64,000 nt of DNA from Brevibacillus sp. JNUCC-41 (GCF_014844095.1 NZ_CP062163.1:3691501-3755500); one strand, 5' to 3'. Shown: positions 1-8,474, numbered from the stretch's first letter. Numbers and translations are program-made. The notes: generated by a model not told the origin, from the letters alone.

Positions 1-711
1 GTCGTACTTTCTTATGAGGAGCAAAATGATAGAGACTTTGGTGGGAAAGTGCATTATTTCAACCATGGAAAAGAAAATGCTTTTTATACGATGGGAGTTA
101 CATTATCTGCTGGCCACAGTTTAAGTTGGTTTAGAGATAATTTTGCTGAAAATGAGTCATTTGAAGAATTACTGGCTGATATAAACAATGTTCCAATTGG
201 CTCAAATGGGCTTTTATTTACTCCATACTTAGTTGGGGAACGAACGCCACATGCAGATGCTACTATACGTGGAAGCTTTATAGGAATGGATGCTTCCCAT
301 AAAAGGAGTGATTTTACAAGGGCAGTTATTGAAGGAATTACCTTCTCATTAAATGAATCGATTGAAATTTTTCGGGAAACTGGAAAAGAAATTTCGTCTA
401 TTGTATCAATTGGCGGGGGAGCAAAAAATGATAGTTGGCTTCAGATTCAAGCAGACATTTTTAACACAAAAATTATAAAGCTATCTACTGAGCAAGGACC
501 GGCGCTAGGGGCAGCCATGTTAGCCGCTTATGGATGTGGGTGGTACAACTCATTAGAAGAATGCGCAGATGTATTCATATCTACTTCAAAAACATATCAA
601 CCTAAATTAGAAAATGTTCCAGTGTATAAACAACTTTATGCTTTATATAAAGAGGTATATTACCAAACAAAAGACTTAAGCAAAAAGCTGAATCAATTTA
701 GCAGAAAATAA
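1..711 (+). CDS. xylB: Xylulokinase, C-terminal part (cut by window edge)
   Basis: This is the C-terminal 236 residues of an FGGY-family sugar kinase; the reading frame is open to base 1, so the N-terminus lies outside the window. Xylulokinase phosphorylates D-xylulose to D-xylulose 5-phosphate in the cytoplasm. The ATP-binding FGGY_C domain is visible: the SIGGGAKNDSWLQIQADIF stretch is the family signature and GPALGAAMLAAYGCG follows near the end, both typical of XylB. The phrase LFTPYLVGERTPHADA is also characteristic of bacterial xylulokinases. An aldose 1-epimerase and a sugar symporter follow on the same strand, which fits xylose use. Family membership is secure; the exact pentulose substrate is inferred from motif and context. 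Confidence 0.88.
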   Translation, partial: VVLSYEEQNDRDFGGKVHYFNHGKENAFYTMGVTLSAGHSLSWFRDNFAENESFEELLADINNVPIGSNGLLFTPYLVGERTPHADATIRGSFIGMDASHKRSDFTRAVIEGITFSLNESIEIFRETGKEISSIVSIGGGAKNDSWLQIQADIFNTKIIKLSTEQGPALGAAMLAAYGCGWYNSLEECADVFISTSKTYQPKLENVPVYKQLYALYKEVYYQTKDLSKKLNQFSRK

Positions 712-759
712 CAGGTTACATTCGAGTCATGCATCCCTTTCTTCGAAAAGGAGATTAAC

Positions 760-1812
760 ATGAAAATAGAAGAGGGAATATTCGGTGAAATAAATGGAGA
801 AGTGGTAAAGTCTTATTCAATCATGAACAATCAAAACATAAAAGTAACCTGTATTGATTTTGGATGTACGATTACTAGAATCGATGTACCAGACAAAGAA
901 GGAAATATAGAAAATATCGTGTTAGGGTTTGATTCTGTAGAAGATTATTTACATTATTCTCCTTATTTTGGTGCAGTAATCGGTCGAGTGGCAGGGAGAG
1001 TTAATCCACCAAGCGTTGATATAGAAGGGGTTACCTACCGGCTTCCTGAGAATGAAGGGGGAACTCATTTACATGGTGGACCTGATGGATTCCATAACGT
1101 GGTCTGGAAGTCTTCTACTAGTGAGAGTGTAGATGAGGCTAGTGTGACATTTACTTATATGAGTCCTGATGGAGAAGCTGGTTATCCTGGAAATCTTGAG
1201 GTAAGTGTCGTTTATACTCTCACTAATAATAATGAGCTTATAATCACCTATCATGGTATTTCAGATAAAAATACGTTATTAAATTTAACCAATCATACTT
1301 ACTTTAATCTGAGTGGCAATTTAAAAGAAGATATCTTACAGCATGAATTAACTATGAAAAGTGATAAGTTTTTAGAGCTTGATCCGTCCTTACTCCCTAC
1401 AGGCAATTTAATAGACGCTGAACATACACCTTTTGATTTTAGAAAAGGAAAGCGAATTATTGAAGGAGCAAATTCCACACATCAACAAAATGAAATAGTA
1501 GGAAATGGGTATGACCATCCATTCTTATTAAGTGAAAATCATCAAAAAGAAATTTGTTTGGTTAATCCTTCTAACGGACGGAAAATGATAGTGGAGACAG
1601 ATGAGCCATATGTTGTTTTATATACTGGAAATATGCTAGAAGATACTTTTCGAATTAGAGGAATTCCTTGTCAAAAACATCTTGGCTTATGCCTTGAGAC
1701 TCAACATCCGCCTAATGCCATTCATAATCAGCAATTACCTTCTATTTTATTAGAAAAAGATAAAGATAAAGAGTATCATTCTAAAACTCGTTTTACTTTT
1801 TCCGTCGATTAA
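760..1812 (+). CDS. galM: Aldose 1-epimerase (galactose mutarotase)
   Basis: The 350-residue protein interconverts alpha and beta anomers of aldoses in the cytoplasm. Visible family features are the GRVAGRVNPP segment near residue 80 with the substrate-binding arginine, the conserved histidine in EGGTHLHGGPDGFHNVVW, the NLTNHTYFNLSG stretch with the catalytic histidine around residue 178, and the C-terminal CLETQHPPNAIH containing the catalytic glutamate. Length matches the GalM family. The start is set by AAAGGAG at 747-753, seven bases before the ATG. It lies 48 bases downstream of xylB and is probably co-transcribed, so it may serve xylose or arabinose rather than galactose. The exact sugar cannot be read from sequence. 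Confidence 0.9.
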   Translation: MKIEEGIFGEINGEVVKSYSIMNNQNIKVTCIDFGCTITRIDVPDKEGNIENIVLGFDSVEDYLHYSPYFGAVIGRVAGRVNPPSVDIEGVTYRLPENEGGTHLHGGPDGFHNVVWKSSTSESVDEASVTFTYMSPDGEAGYPGNLEVSVVYTLTNNNELIITYHGISDKNTLLNLTNHTYFNLSGNLKEDILQHELTMKSDKFLELDPSLLPTGNLIDAEHTPFDFRKGKRIIEGANSTHQQNEIVGNGYDHPFLLSENHQKEICLVNPSNGRKMIVETDEPYVVLYTGNMLEDTFRIRGIPCQKHLGLCLETQHPPNAIHNQQLPSILLEKDKDKEYHSKTRFTFSVD

Positions 1813-1864
1813 AAACCTTTGGTTTTCATTGGTTTAATGTTTTTTAGTTAAATGAAATTCTACA

Positions 1865-2017
1865 ATGGAAGGGAGGATAAAAGCAGTTAGTAGAATGGGT
1901 GATGGAAGAGAGGTCCTTCTTTTATTAATTTTGAAAGCGCAACCAAAAGTGTGCGCTGTTATAATAAATGGACTTTCACATAGCCCGTCATTCTTAACTG
2001 TTTTTAGTAAAACATGA
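1865..2017 (+). CDS. Possible 50-codon upstream ORF coupled to the sugar transporter
   Basis: An open frame of 50 codons starts at ATG 1865 (or ATG 1895) and its TGA overlaps the ATG of the transporter in an ATGA arrangement. The transporter has no convincing ribosome binding site of its own, so translational coupling from this frame is possible. The peptide has no recognisable domain. A GGGAGG lies at 1871-1876 but is poorly spaced for either ATG. It may be chance; confidence is low. Confidence 0.22.
   Translation: MEGRIKAVSRMGDGREVLLLLILKAQPKVCAVIINGLSHSPSFLTVFSKT
1931..1945 (+). promoter_or_regulatory. cre site (CcpA catabolite repression)
   Basis: The bases TTGAAAGCGCAACCA match the Bacillus cre consensus WTGNAANCGNWNNCW at every fixed position. 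The site lies about 70 bases before the sugar transporter and just upstream of a TATAAT at 1960-1965. CcpA bound here with HPr-Ser-P would repress the transporter when glucose is present. The match is seen directly; function is inferred. Confidence 0.72.
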
Positions 2018-3435
2018 AGCAAAAAAGAAACTCATTATATATCTTTTCTATTACCTTAGTTGCCGCAATTGGAGGGTTACTATTTGGATATGATACAGCT
2101 GTAATATCCGGAGCTGAAAAATCATTAAAGGTTTATTTTATCGATAGCTTAGGGTTAGGCTCTTTGGCACATGGCGTCACCGTATCAAGTGCTTTAATAG
2201 GATGTATTATCGGGGGATTAATATCCGGCTATTTTGGATCAAGACTAGGACGTAAAAAATCACTTTTACTTGCAGCGATTCTTTTTATAGTATCAGCATT
2301 AGGTGCTGCTTATCCTGAATTTTTATTTTTTACAAAAGGTGAACCAACACTTTCTTTATTACTAGCTTTTAACTTTTATCGAATTATCGGGGGAATTGGT
2401 GTTGGATTAGCGTCAGCTATTTGTCCAATCTATATAGGAGAAATTGCTCCGGCAGATATTCGCGGCAGATTGGTATCATTTAATCAGTTTATGATTATTT
2501 TTGGTATGTTAGTCGTTTACTTTGTAAATTGGGGTATTGCAAATGGTGAAACGTTAGAATGGATAAATGATGTAGGATGGAGATACATGTTTGCTTCAGG
2601 AGCTATACCAGCCTTACTCTTTGCTGTACTTTTGTTTTTAGTTCCTGAAACACCTCGCTATTTGGCAATACAGAATCAAAATCAAAAAGCTTTAGCAATA
2701 CTTACAAAAATTAATGGATCTTCAGAAGCGAAAGCGATTCTGAGTGATATTAAACAAACGATTGCTATCAATATTACTTCGGAAAAATTATTCACATATG
2801 GAAAATTAGTTATTATTGTAGGTGTACTGCTTTCTGTATTTCAACAATTTGTAGGTATAAATGTAGCTTTATACTACGCTCCGCGTATCTTTGAAAGCAT
2901 GGGAGCAGCTAAAGATTCTTCTATGCTGCAAACCATTATTATGGGATTAGTAAATGTTATCTTTACAGTCATCGCGATTTTAACAGTTGATCGATTGGGA
3001 AGAAAGCCTTTATTAATAGTAGGTTCCATAGGAATGGCAATTGGAATGTTTGGTGTAGCAAGCATGGCTTTTTCTAATATTATTGGAGTATGGACGCTTG
3101 TATTTATCATTATTTATACAGCTTCATTTATGATGTCGTGGGGTCCAATCTGCTGGGTGCTAATTTCAGAGATTTTCCCTAATAAAATTCGAGGTCGGGC
3201 TGTAGCCATTGCTGTAGCTGCACAATGGGCGGCTAACTATTTTATTTCTTCTACGTATCCTATGATGATGGAATATAGTGGCGGACTAACATACGGTTTT
3301 TATGGTTCAATGAGCGTACTATCTGCATTATTTGTATGGAAAATGGTTCCTGAAACCAAAGGAAAGACTCTTGAACAGCTGGAGAATATATGGAGAAGAA
3401 ATGTCAAAAAATCAGAAGATAGTCAAATTATTTGA
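2014..3435 (+). CDS. MFS sugar/H+ symporter (xylose type)
   Basis: A 473-residue, 12-helix sugar porter of the major facilitator superfamily that would import D-xylose or a related sugar with protons across the cell membrane. Signature motifs are GGLLFGYDTAVISGA in helix 1, GSRLGRKKSLLL between helices 2 and 3, the PETPRYL motif before the central loop, QQFVGINVALYYAPRIFE in helix 7, DRLGRKPLL between helices 8 and 9, and the terminal VPETKGKTLE. These match the XylE/XylT/AraE group. There is no good Shine-Dalgarno; the ATG overlaps the stop of a short upstream frame, and a cre site lies upstream. Its place after xylB and galM supports xylose. The substrate is inferred. Confidence 0.87.
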   Translation: MKQKRNSLYIFSITLVAAIGGLLFGYDTAVISGAEKSLKVYFIDSLGLGSLAHGVTVSSALIGCIIGGLISGYFGSRLGRKKSLLLAAILFIVSALGAAYPEFLFFTKGEPTLSLLLAFNFYRIIGGIGVGLASAICPIYIGEIAPADIRGRLVSFNQFMIIFGMLVVYFVNWGIANGETLEWINDVGWRYMFASGAIPALLFAVLLFLVPETPRYLAIQNQNQKALAILTKINGSSEAKAILSDIKQTIAINITSEKLFTYGKLVIIVGVLLSVFQQFVGINVALYYAPRIFESMGAAKDSSMLQTIIMGLVNVIFTVIAILTVDRLGRKPLLIVGSIGMAIGMFGVASMAFSNIIGVWTLVFIIIYTASFMMSWGPICWVLISEIFPNKIRGRAVAIAVAAQWAANYFISSTYPMMMEYSGGLTYGFYGSMSVLSALFVWKMVPETKGKTLEQLENIWRRNVKKSEDSQII

Positions 3436-3470
3436 ATAGTAAAATACACTTAAACTGGAGATAGGTATAA

Positions 3471-3602
3471 TATAAAAGGATTCTTATTGTTGGGATAGTA
3501 AGTATTGTTATTTCAGGTGTTTTTATCGGAGCATGGACAGGTGGACAACAACAAAGAGCAAAGTTTCATTCAGAAACATCTGTTTGGGTATTTCTTGAAT
3601 AA
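3471..3602 (+). pseudogene. Remnant of a DUF5316-type small membrane protein
   Basis: A 43-codon open stretch has no usable start codon but encodes a hydrophobic helix followed by FIGAWTGGQQQRAKFHSET, the pattern I know from short DUF5316 membrane proteins of Bacillus. The normal tail after HSET is replaced by a few residues and a stop. It looks like an internal fragment of a lost gene. Assignment is from memory of the family and only moderate. Confidence 0.4.
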
Positions 3603-3645
3603 TAATACTTTGCTCTTCAATAATAGGTCTCTTACTTTAAAAAGG

Positions 3646-3668
3646 AAGGTTGCTGAGGCAGCCTTTTT
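3646..3668 (+). terminator. Rho-independent terminator
   Basis: AAGGTTGC and GCAGCCTT form an 8-bp stem (one G-U pair) around a TGAG loop, followed by a run of T. It probably ends transcripts coming from the sugar transporter side. Confidence 0.65.
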
Positions 3669-3761
3669 CTTATGGTACTAACGGGGTAGTTTTGTAGTGT
3701 TAAAGAACTGCACAGTAAAAACTATGGCATAACACCAGTAATTGTGAAGGAAGGGATTAAT

Positions 3762-3938
3762 TTGAATATTGGTGAGATGTTATTTCAACTAGTTTTCCTT
3801 ATTTTTATATTCGGATTATTTTCAGGTGTATTTTTTCTTGTTCGTTCTCTCGTTACTAAACAACCAAGAAAATCAGAAAGCATCGAACAAAAGCTTGATA
3901 AAATTATTGATTTACTTGAAAAGGATAAGAAAAATTAA
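3762..3938 (+). CDS. DUF4083 small single-helix membrane protein
   Basis: A 58-residue protein with one N-terminal membrane helix (about residues 8-30, LVFLIFIFGLFSGVFFLV), a short basic linker, and an amphipathic tail IEQKLDKIIDLLEKDKK. This layout is the DUF4083 family found in many bacilli, function unknown. The TTG at 3762 is preferred because AAGGAAGGG lies six bases before it; a GTG at 3744 in the same frame overlaps that ribosome binding site. No operon partner is evident, and a strong hairpin follows about 100 bases downstream. Confidence 0.65.
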   Translation: MNIGEMLFQLVFLIFIFGLFSGVFFLVRSLVTKQPRKSESIEQKLDKIIDLLEKDKKN

Positions 3939-4042
3939 ACCTTTTCTCTTTTGGCATTAATCCTACCTGCACTATTTATTTCAACTTCACAATAAGTCTT
4001 AATGAACAAGCAGGAGTGTTAGTTCATCAAGAAGAAGTAAAA

Positions 4043-4091
4043 GAACTGCCCTCCAATTGTTAGTTGTGTCTAACGATTGGGGGGGCAGTTC
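4043..4091 (+). terminator. Strong hairpin, probable terminator
   Basis: GAACTGCCCTCCAATTGTTAG is nearly complementary to the segment ending GGGGGGCAGTTC, giving about 20 paired bases with a small loop. The T-run is short (AAATTTTAC), so termination is likely but not certain. It directly abuts the IS110-derived segment that begins at 4095. Confidence 0.5.
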
Positions 4092-4094
4092 AAA

Positions 4095-4227
4095 TTTTAC
4101 TGGCTGACCTTTTATTAATAGAATCCATTATAACAGTAGGAGGGTAGGGCGCACGGGGGCGTGAGAATTGATTCCGTGAACTAAACTGTCTGCCCCCTAC
4201 TTGTATATGTTTGAGGCTGGGTAGGAA
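4095..4227 (+). mobile_element. Solo IS110-family left-end noncoding segment
   Basis: This stretch aligns almost base for base with 60635-60775, the noncoding region in front of the IS110 transposase. Shared blocks include GTGAACTAAACTGT, GCCCCCTACTTGTA and TGTTTGAGGCTGG. No transposase follows here; similarity stops abruptly at both ends. It is either the remains of a deleted IS110 copy or an independently retained copy of the element's noncoding RNA region. Similarity is seen directly; the RNA role is inferred from knowledge of IS110 bridge RNAs. Confidence 0.75.
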
Positions 4228-4338
4228 ACTTCGACAGACGTGGCGCGATTCTTTATTATGAGTCGATTGACTATATGTAAACTTGAAGAATAGCGGGTTT
4301 GCCTGCAGTTTTTCCAAAGAAATATTCAGATGATTTCA

Positions 4339-4488
4339 GAAATCGCACCGAAGATTATACAGCCGAAATCATGGTTGCAACACAAATTCACGAGTAAATA
4401 GTCCAAACTGACGAGTAAAACAGCAAAACTTACGAGTAAAAGAAGCGAAATCACGAGTGAACGACGCGAAATCATGGGTGCAGCACGG
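4339..4488 (+). repeat. Degenerate tandem array of ~21-base units (ACGAGTAAA type)
   Basis: Seven imperfect units of 19-26 bases run head to tail. Each starts GAAATC or AAACT and most carry ACGAGTAAA or a variant (units at 4339, 4365, 4386, 4405, 4425, 4447 and 4468). No reading frame is associated. Similar ACGAGTAAA repeats occur between genes in related Bacillaceae as I recall; function unknown. Confidence 0.6.
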
Positions 4489-4552
4489 GCAAAATATCCA
4501 AAGGCGGGATATACTTGATCAGAATCCCTGTTGCAGCACTGTAGATATGGTT

Positions 4553-5134
4553 TTATCGTATAAAAATGTTTATTGTCTTAAAAGAATTGATAAAAATGAC
4601 GCATATGCCGACACAGGAAATCGTGAGGAGTGAATATATTAGCTTTAGGTCATTCAATATAATAATTCCCGCAATTACTATGAGTGAATCGATAATAAAA
4701 ATAATAATTCCAGGGTTCGTTGCTGTGGTTTTAGAGATTAATAGTGCTAGTAAATCCACTCCACCGGGGCTAATATGCTGTCTCAGCATAAAACCCACAC
4801 CAATCCCAATCGTCATTCCACCTATAATGGCACTCGTTATGATCGGTAGATGAACTAAACCGTTTAGTGGTGTTAGCCAATCAATAATGGTTGAAGTAAA
4901 AGCTAACCCAAGGATGGCATTGAAGAAATAAGACTTATCGTATAGAAGAGATAGAAGGTATATGGGAATGTTGATCATGATCATGGTATGTCCAACTTGG
5001 ATTCCCCAAACATATTTGATTAACAGACTTATTCCAAATATCCCGCCATTTATTAGATGAATGGGGACAATGAACAGGTTAAGACCTACTCCAATGCAAA
5101 AACTTGAAAAAAGCAGAGTAACAAACTTTTTCAT
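4553..5134 (-). CDS. YitT-family (DUF161) membrane protein, short form
   Basis: A 193-residue integral membrane protein with five to six predicted helices. The YitT/YczE-type signature is visible in LINGGIFGISLLI near residue 28 and GVGFMLRQHISPGGVDLLA near residue 115. It lacks the C-terminal DUF2179 domain that makes typical YitT proteins about 280 residues long; the frame ends naturally, so this is the short form rather than an obvious truncation. The ATG at 5134 is chosen because AAGGGG lies nine bases upstream; an in-frame TTG at 5155 is less likely. Function of the family is not established. Neighbours do not suggest a role. Confidence 0.75.
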   Translation of the reverse strand: MKKFVTLLFSSFCIGVGLNLFIVPIHLINGGIFGISLLIKYVWGIQVGHTMIMINIPIYLLSLLYDKSYFFNAILGLAFTSTIIDWLTPLNGLVHLPIITSAIIGGMTIGIGVGFMLRQHISPGGVDLLALLISKTTATNPGIIIFIIDSLIVIAGIIILNDLKLIYSLLTISCVGICVIFINSFKTINIFIR

Positions 5135-5337
5135 AAAAACATTCCCCTTGTCCAAATCATTATCTTAAAATATATGAGAGCAATGTAAATATATACTTAG
5201 CTGTTTTTGAAATTACGATTGCTATTTGTGTATTGGTGGCTTTCCTCCCCAAATGAAATTTTAGATGCATGTGAGTATGCAGCAGGATCAAAATGAATGC
5301 CTTACCTTGAGCACATGAAGTAATTTGACCAAAAAAG

Positions 5338-5369
5338 GAGACACTCATAATAAGTGTCTCTTTTTTTTT
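5338..5369 (+). terminator. Bidirectional terminator
   Basis: GAGACACT and AGTGTCTC pair around a short loop, with nine T downstream on the plus strand and six A upstream. In the minus direction it sits 75 bases after the end of the DHA2 exporter and probably serves that gene. Confidence 0.8.
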
Positions 5370-5442
5370 GCTTTAATGGGGCAAGTCAGTTTTATAGAAT
5401 TTTTATTCTTTGGAAAATAGGTTGAGTTTAAGCCTTGTTTAT

Positions 5443-6933
5443 TCAAGCTCTTTTTTTCGATAGGCGATTTGTAATGGTATCTTCTTGCGGTGAAGTTTGC
5501 CGTATATAAAAGGCCAGTATGAATGCAATTATGGTCAAACCTGTTGCAATCATGAATGCATCATCCACTCCCATTACGCTACCTTGTTTAATGGCCATGG
5601 CCATTTGTGATGTATTATCTGGTGATATGTTCCTATGAGATAAGATTTCCTGAACATGCTTCGTTCCCTGGTTTGTCATGATGGAAACAAAGAATGCCAT
5701 GCCAACAGCACCTGCTACCATTCTCAATGTATTGACCATTGCTGTTCCATATTTATTTAGGCTAAGTGCCAATTCATTTAATCCAGCTGTGAAGATAGGC
5801 ATCATCAGTATCGACATTCCGAACATTCTAATAGTATATACCCACACCACATAAGAATAGGACGTATCTGTTTCAAGCCGCGTTAAAAGATAGGTTGTAA
5901 TGATAGTGATGGCAAGTCCGCTCACCGCAAGCCATCTCGCACCAAATCGATCAAACAGCTTACCTGTGATAGGAGACATGATCCCCATTAAAATCCCGCC
6001 AGGCAATAGCATGAGACCGGATTCCATCGGGGTAAACCCACGGATATTCTGCATATAGATTGGCATGATGATCATTCCAGAGAACATACCCATAGTTGCG
6101 ATGATGTTGATAATTGTCGTTAAAGTGAACATCCGATACCGAAAAATTCTAAATTCCAAAATAGGATGAGATACAGTAAATTGCCTCCAGACAAATAAAA
6201 CTAAACTGATTCCTCCAACAAGGAACATCGTCAGTACTTCGGGATTGCCCCAGCCCTTGGTACCCCCTGTAGCAAATCCATATAGAACTCCGCCGAATCC
6301 GATAGTGGATAGAATTACACCAATTTTATCGAGTTTAGGCCGACTCGTTTTTCCTACTTTTTTGATGATGAAAATGGCAAAGATGAAGTCAAGCAGTGCA
6401 AATGGGAAAATGACAAAAAACAGAACCCGCCAAGAGTAGTTTTGTATAATCCATCCTGATAACGTCGGTCCTACAGCAGGGGCAAAATTCATCGCAATAC
6501 CAAATATACCCATTGCGAAACCGCGTCTGTTAGATGGAAATATAGTAAAAATCACATTTGTGATCAAAGGGAATAAAATCCCCGCCCCGGCGGCTTGAAC
6601 CACACGTCCGATCAATAAGACGGAGAAGCTGGGGGCAATTCCACATAGGAAAGTTCCTAAAGCGAAGAGTCCCATCGAAGCAAGATATAGTTGTCTTGTA
6701 TTGAAACGTTCCATTAAGAAAGCAGTGATAGGGATGACGATCCCATTGACCAATAGGAAGATTGTAGTAAGCCAGTTAGCTGTTGCAGCTGAGATTTCAA
6801 AGTGATTCATTAATTGAGGCAATGCGATATTAATTAAAGTCTGATTTAAGAAAGCGACTAGAGCCCCAGCCAGCATCACCGCAAACATGGGACCCGTACG
6901 AATTTTAGTGATGGCTGTTTTGTTGTGATTCAT
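5443..6933 (-). CDS. DHA2-family MFS multidrug exporter
   Basis: A 496-residue, 14-helix drug/H+ antiporter of the EmrB/QacA (DHA2) group that would pump drugs or metabolites out across the cell membrane. Family motifs are FLNQTLINIALPQLM in helix 1, NWLTTIFLLVNGIVIPITAFL in helix 2, and the motif C-like GIAMNFAPAVGPTLSGWII in helix 5. AAAGGA lies upstream of the ATG at a slightly long spacing. A small inverted repeat AGTACGTATTGTACT at 6962-6976 on the upstream side could be an operator, but no regulator gene is adjacent. A frameshifted paralogue is at 42994-44405. Substrate unknown. Confidence 0.88.
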   Translation of the reverse strand: MNHNKTAITKIRTGPMFAVMLAGALVAFLNQTLINIALPQLMNHFEISAATANWLTTIFLLVNGIVIPITAFLMERFNTRQLYLASMGLFALGTFLCGIAPSFSVLLIGRVVQAAGAGILFPLITNVIFTIFPSNRRGFAMGIFGIAMNFAPAVGPTLSGWIIQNYSWRVLFFVIFPFALLDFIFAIFIIKKVGKTSRPKLDKIGVILSTIGFGGVLYGFATGGTKGWGNPEVLTMFLVGGISLVLFVWRQFTVSHPILEFRIFRYRMFTLTTIINIIATMGMFSGMIIMPIYMQNIRGFTPMESGLMLLPGGILMGIMSPITGKLFDRFGARWLAVSGLAITIITTYLLTRLETDTSYSYVVWVYTIRMFGMSILMMPIFTAGLNELALSLNKYGTAMVNTLRMVAGAVGMAFFVSIMTNQGTKHVQEILSHRNISPDNTSQMAMAIKQGSVMGVDDAFMIATGLTIIAFILAFYIRQTSPQEDTITNRLSKKRA

Positions 6934-7351
6934 TATTATGGTACGTCCTTTCCGCTAAGGTAGTACGTATTGTACTGCCTGCTATTTTTAAAAATTATAG
7001 AAATTAAAGCGAATTCATTAAGAAACCAGCCTATATTTTCCAAAGATATACAACATCTTAAGGAGATTAACCTCAATTCACGGATTTTGGAGGCGTTATT
7101 CTTTATTAACAACTTACTTGACAATAACCAGGGTATATTCTTATTTTTAGGAAATCCCCCAGTTTAACAACCATTCTATAGGTATACCATACTTCAAACA
7201 ATAATCACCAATATAATACTTACTACGTATCAGAAAAGTTGTTCCACTTAAGTTAAATACTTTAACATTCTATCATTCGTATTCACTAAAAAATAGTTAA
7301 TTGATAAAAAGGTGTGATGGACAATAAAAAGAACTTTCTGAAACCTATAAC

Positions 7352-7640
7352 GTAAGTTGCTTTACCATACGAAAAGGAATAGAGGAATTGGTGAAGGAAG
7401 GGACACTGACACGGATTCCGCGCAGGGGTACCTTTGGCATCTAAGAAGTTCCATAATGAATTGTTATCCATAAGTGGATTTTCGGAGTTTAGTCGATGAA
7501 TCAACTTATAAAATCCATACAGAATTAGTCAGTAACGATAACATTATAGACGTGATTGGTGCTACAAAAAACTATGCTGAATTTTTAGAATGCGATATTA
7601 GTGCCAATTTATTTAGAATATTAAAGATCGCTTCCTATAC
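7352..7640 (+). pseudogene. GntR-family (HTH-UTRA) regulator remnant
   Basis: Three frames in succession give pieces of one GntR regulator. Codons from 7352 read FTIRKGIEELVKEGTL then TRIPRRGTF, the recognition helix and wing of a GntR HTH, ending in a TAA at 7442. The next frame gives ASKKFHNELLSISGFSEFS, the start of a UTRA domain, and the third frame from about 7480 gives KIHTELVSNDNIIDVIGATK and AEFLECDISANLFRILKI, resembling the end of UTRA. At least two frameshifts and stops are needed, so it is dead. Its former target is unknown. The assignment rests on motif order. Confidence 0.6.
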
Positions 7641-7709
7641 AAACGACCGGCATGCAACTCACAACGTTCATGTGCGAAACCAACAAAGTCAATCTGACTG
7701 TTCATCGGG

Positions 7710-7749
7710 CAAAATAGGTCATGCCAAATTATTGGCATGACCTATTTTG
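7710..7749 (+). terminator. Perfect 18-bp palindrome with 4-base loop
   Basis: CAAAATAGGTCATGCCAA, loop ATTA, then the exact reverse complement. There is no T-run, so it may be a bidirectional terminator between the dead GntR gene and the minus-strand genes, or another structured element. The pairing itself is certain. Confidence 0.55.
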
Positions 7750-7762
7750 GTGTATTACTCCT

Positions 7763-7925
7763 TTAACTCTCATCTTCCATTCTTTTTTCTTTGATCATTG
7801 CATATAAAATATCCTTACAATTAAAACATAAGATTTTCTTGTTATCTAATAGAATACCGTTCAGAAATCCAGCAGTACAATACATTACGTGCACAGCGAA
7901 CACAAGTGCCAACTAGTTCGTCCAT
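7763..7925 (-). pseudogene. Small zinc-ribbon protein, frameshifted
   Basis: From ATG 7925 (AAGGGG upstream) the frame reads MDELVGTCVRCARNV and then breaks; shifting frame restores CTAGFLNGILLDNKKILCFN with a second cysteine pair CFNC and a natural stop after MEDES. The four cysteines in two CxxC pairs fit a short zinc ribbon. Loss of two bases near 7878 would explain the break. The intact protein would have been about 54 residues. Function unknown; it may share a transcript with the DinB gene just upstream. Confidence 0.55.
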
Positions 7926-7967
7926 CGATACATCCCCTTATTCAGGAATCGGATATAGTTTGGTTTT

Positions 7968-8474
7968 TTATTTTGAATAAAGGTAAAGGCCAAAATCTTG
8001 CATAACGGAAGTGTGCCCCATTTGCCGCAACATGGTAGCAATATTGCCACGATGATATGATCCGTGAGTGACAACGTGTAATACCGATTCGGAAATGGAA
8101 GTTTCAAGAAAACCAGCATATGGGTTATCCACGATAATTACCTTTTCCATATCCGCTGTACTCAGTAGTGCTTTGTTTCTGTCGTATAAGTCCAGAAATA
8201 TTATTTTCATTTCCTCAATACTTTTCTTTTCAACCTCTTCTCTTAATTGATTGGAAGATGCCATTGCTTCATCCATACTTTTACCTGTGATAATGTCAAA
8301 CCACGCATAATCCGTGAGATAAATATGAGACAACACTTTTGATATGGACGAAAAACCACTCTGAATTTCCTTATGATAAATGTGCTGTGGAAGCTCATTT
8401 AACCGGTCGATGATGACCCCATTTGCCCACGAGTGATAGTTATACAAATCTAATACTGGCTCGGGATGTTTCAT
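7968..8474 (-). CDS. DinB-family protein
   Basis: A 168-residue four-helix-bundle protein of the DinB/YfiT superfamily, predicted metal-dependent cytoplasmic enzymes often linked to bacillithiol-type thiol transfer. The three metal-binding histidines are present: one in YNYHSWANG near residue 14, one in VLSHIYLTDYAWF near residue 50, and one in HVVTHGSYHRGNIATML near residue 135. Length is typical. GGAGG lies seven bases before the ATG. No functional partner is adjacent. The family call is secure, the reaction is not known. Confidence 0.85.
   Translation of the reverse strand: MKHPEPVLDLYNYHSWANGVIIDRLNELPQHIYHKEIQSGFSSISKVLSHIYLTDYAWFDIITGKSMDEAMASSNQLREEVEKKSIEEMKIIFLDLYDRNKALLSTADMEKVIIVDNPYAGFLETSISESVLHVVTHGSYHRGNIATMLRQMGHTSVMQDFGLYLYSK

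Noticed and set aside
4339..4488. Repeat array considered as CRISPR
   Set aside because: Units are about 21 bases, imperfect and contiguous, with no spacer/repeat division and no cas genes nearby.
6962..6976. AGTAC-N5-GTACT as an operator for the DHA2 exporter
   Set aside because: The arms are only five bases and no regulator gene is adjacent, so it is mentioned with the gene but not listed as a feature.
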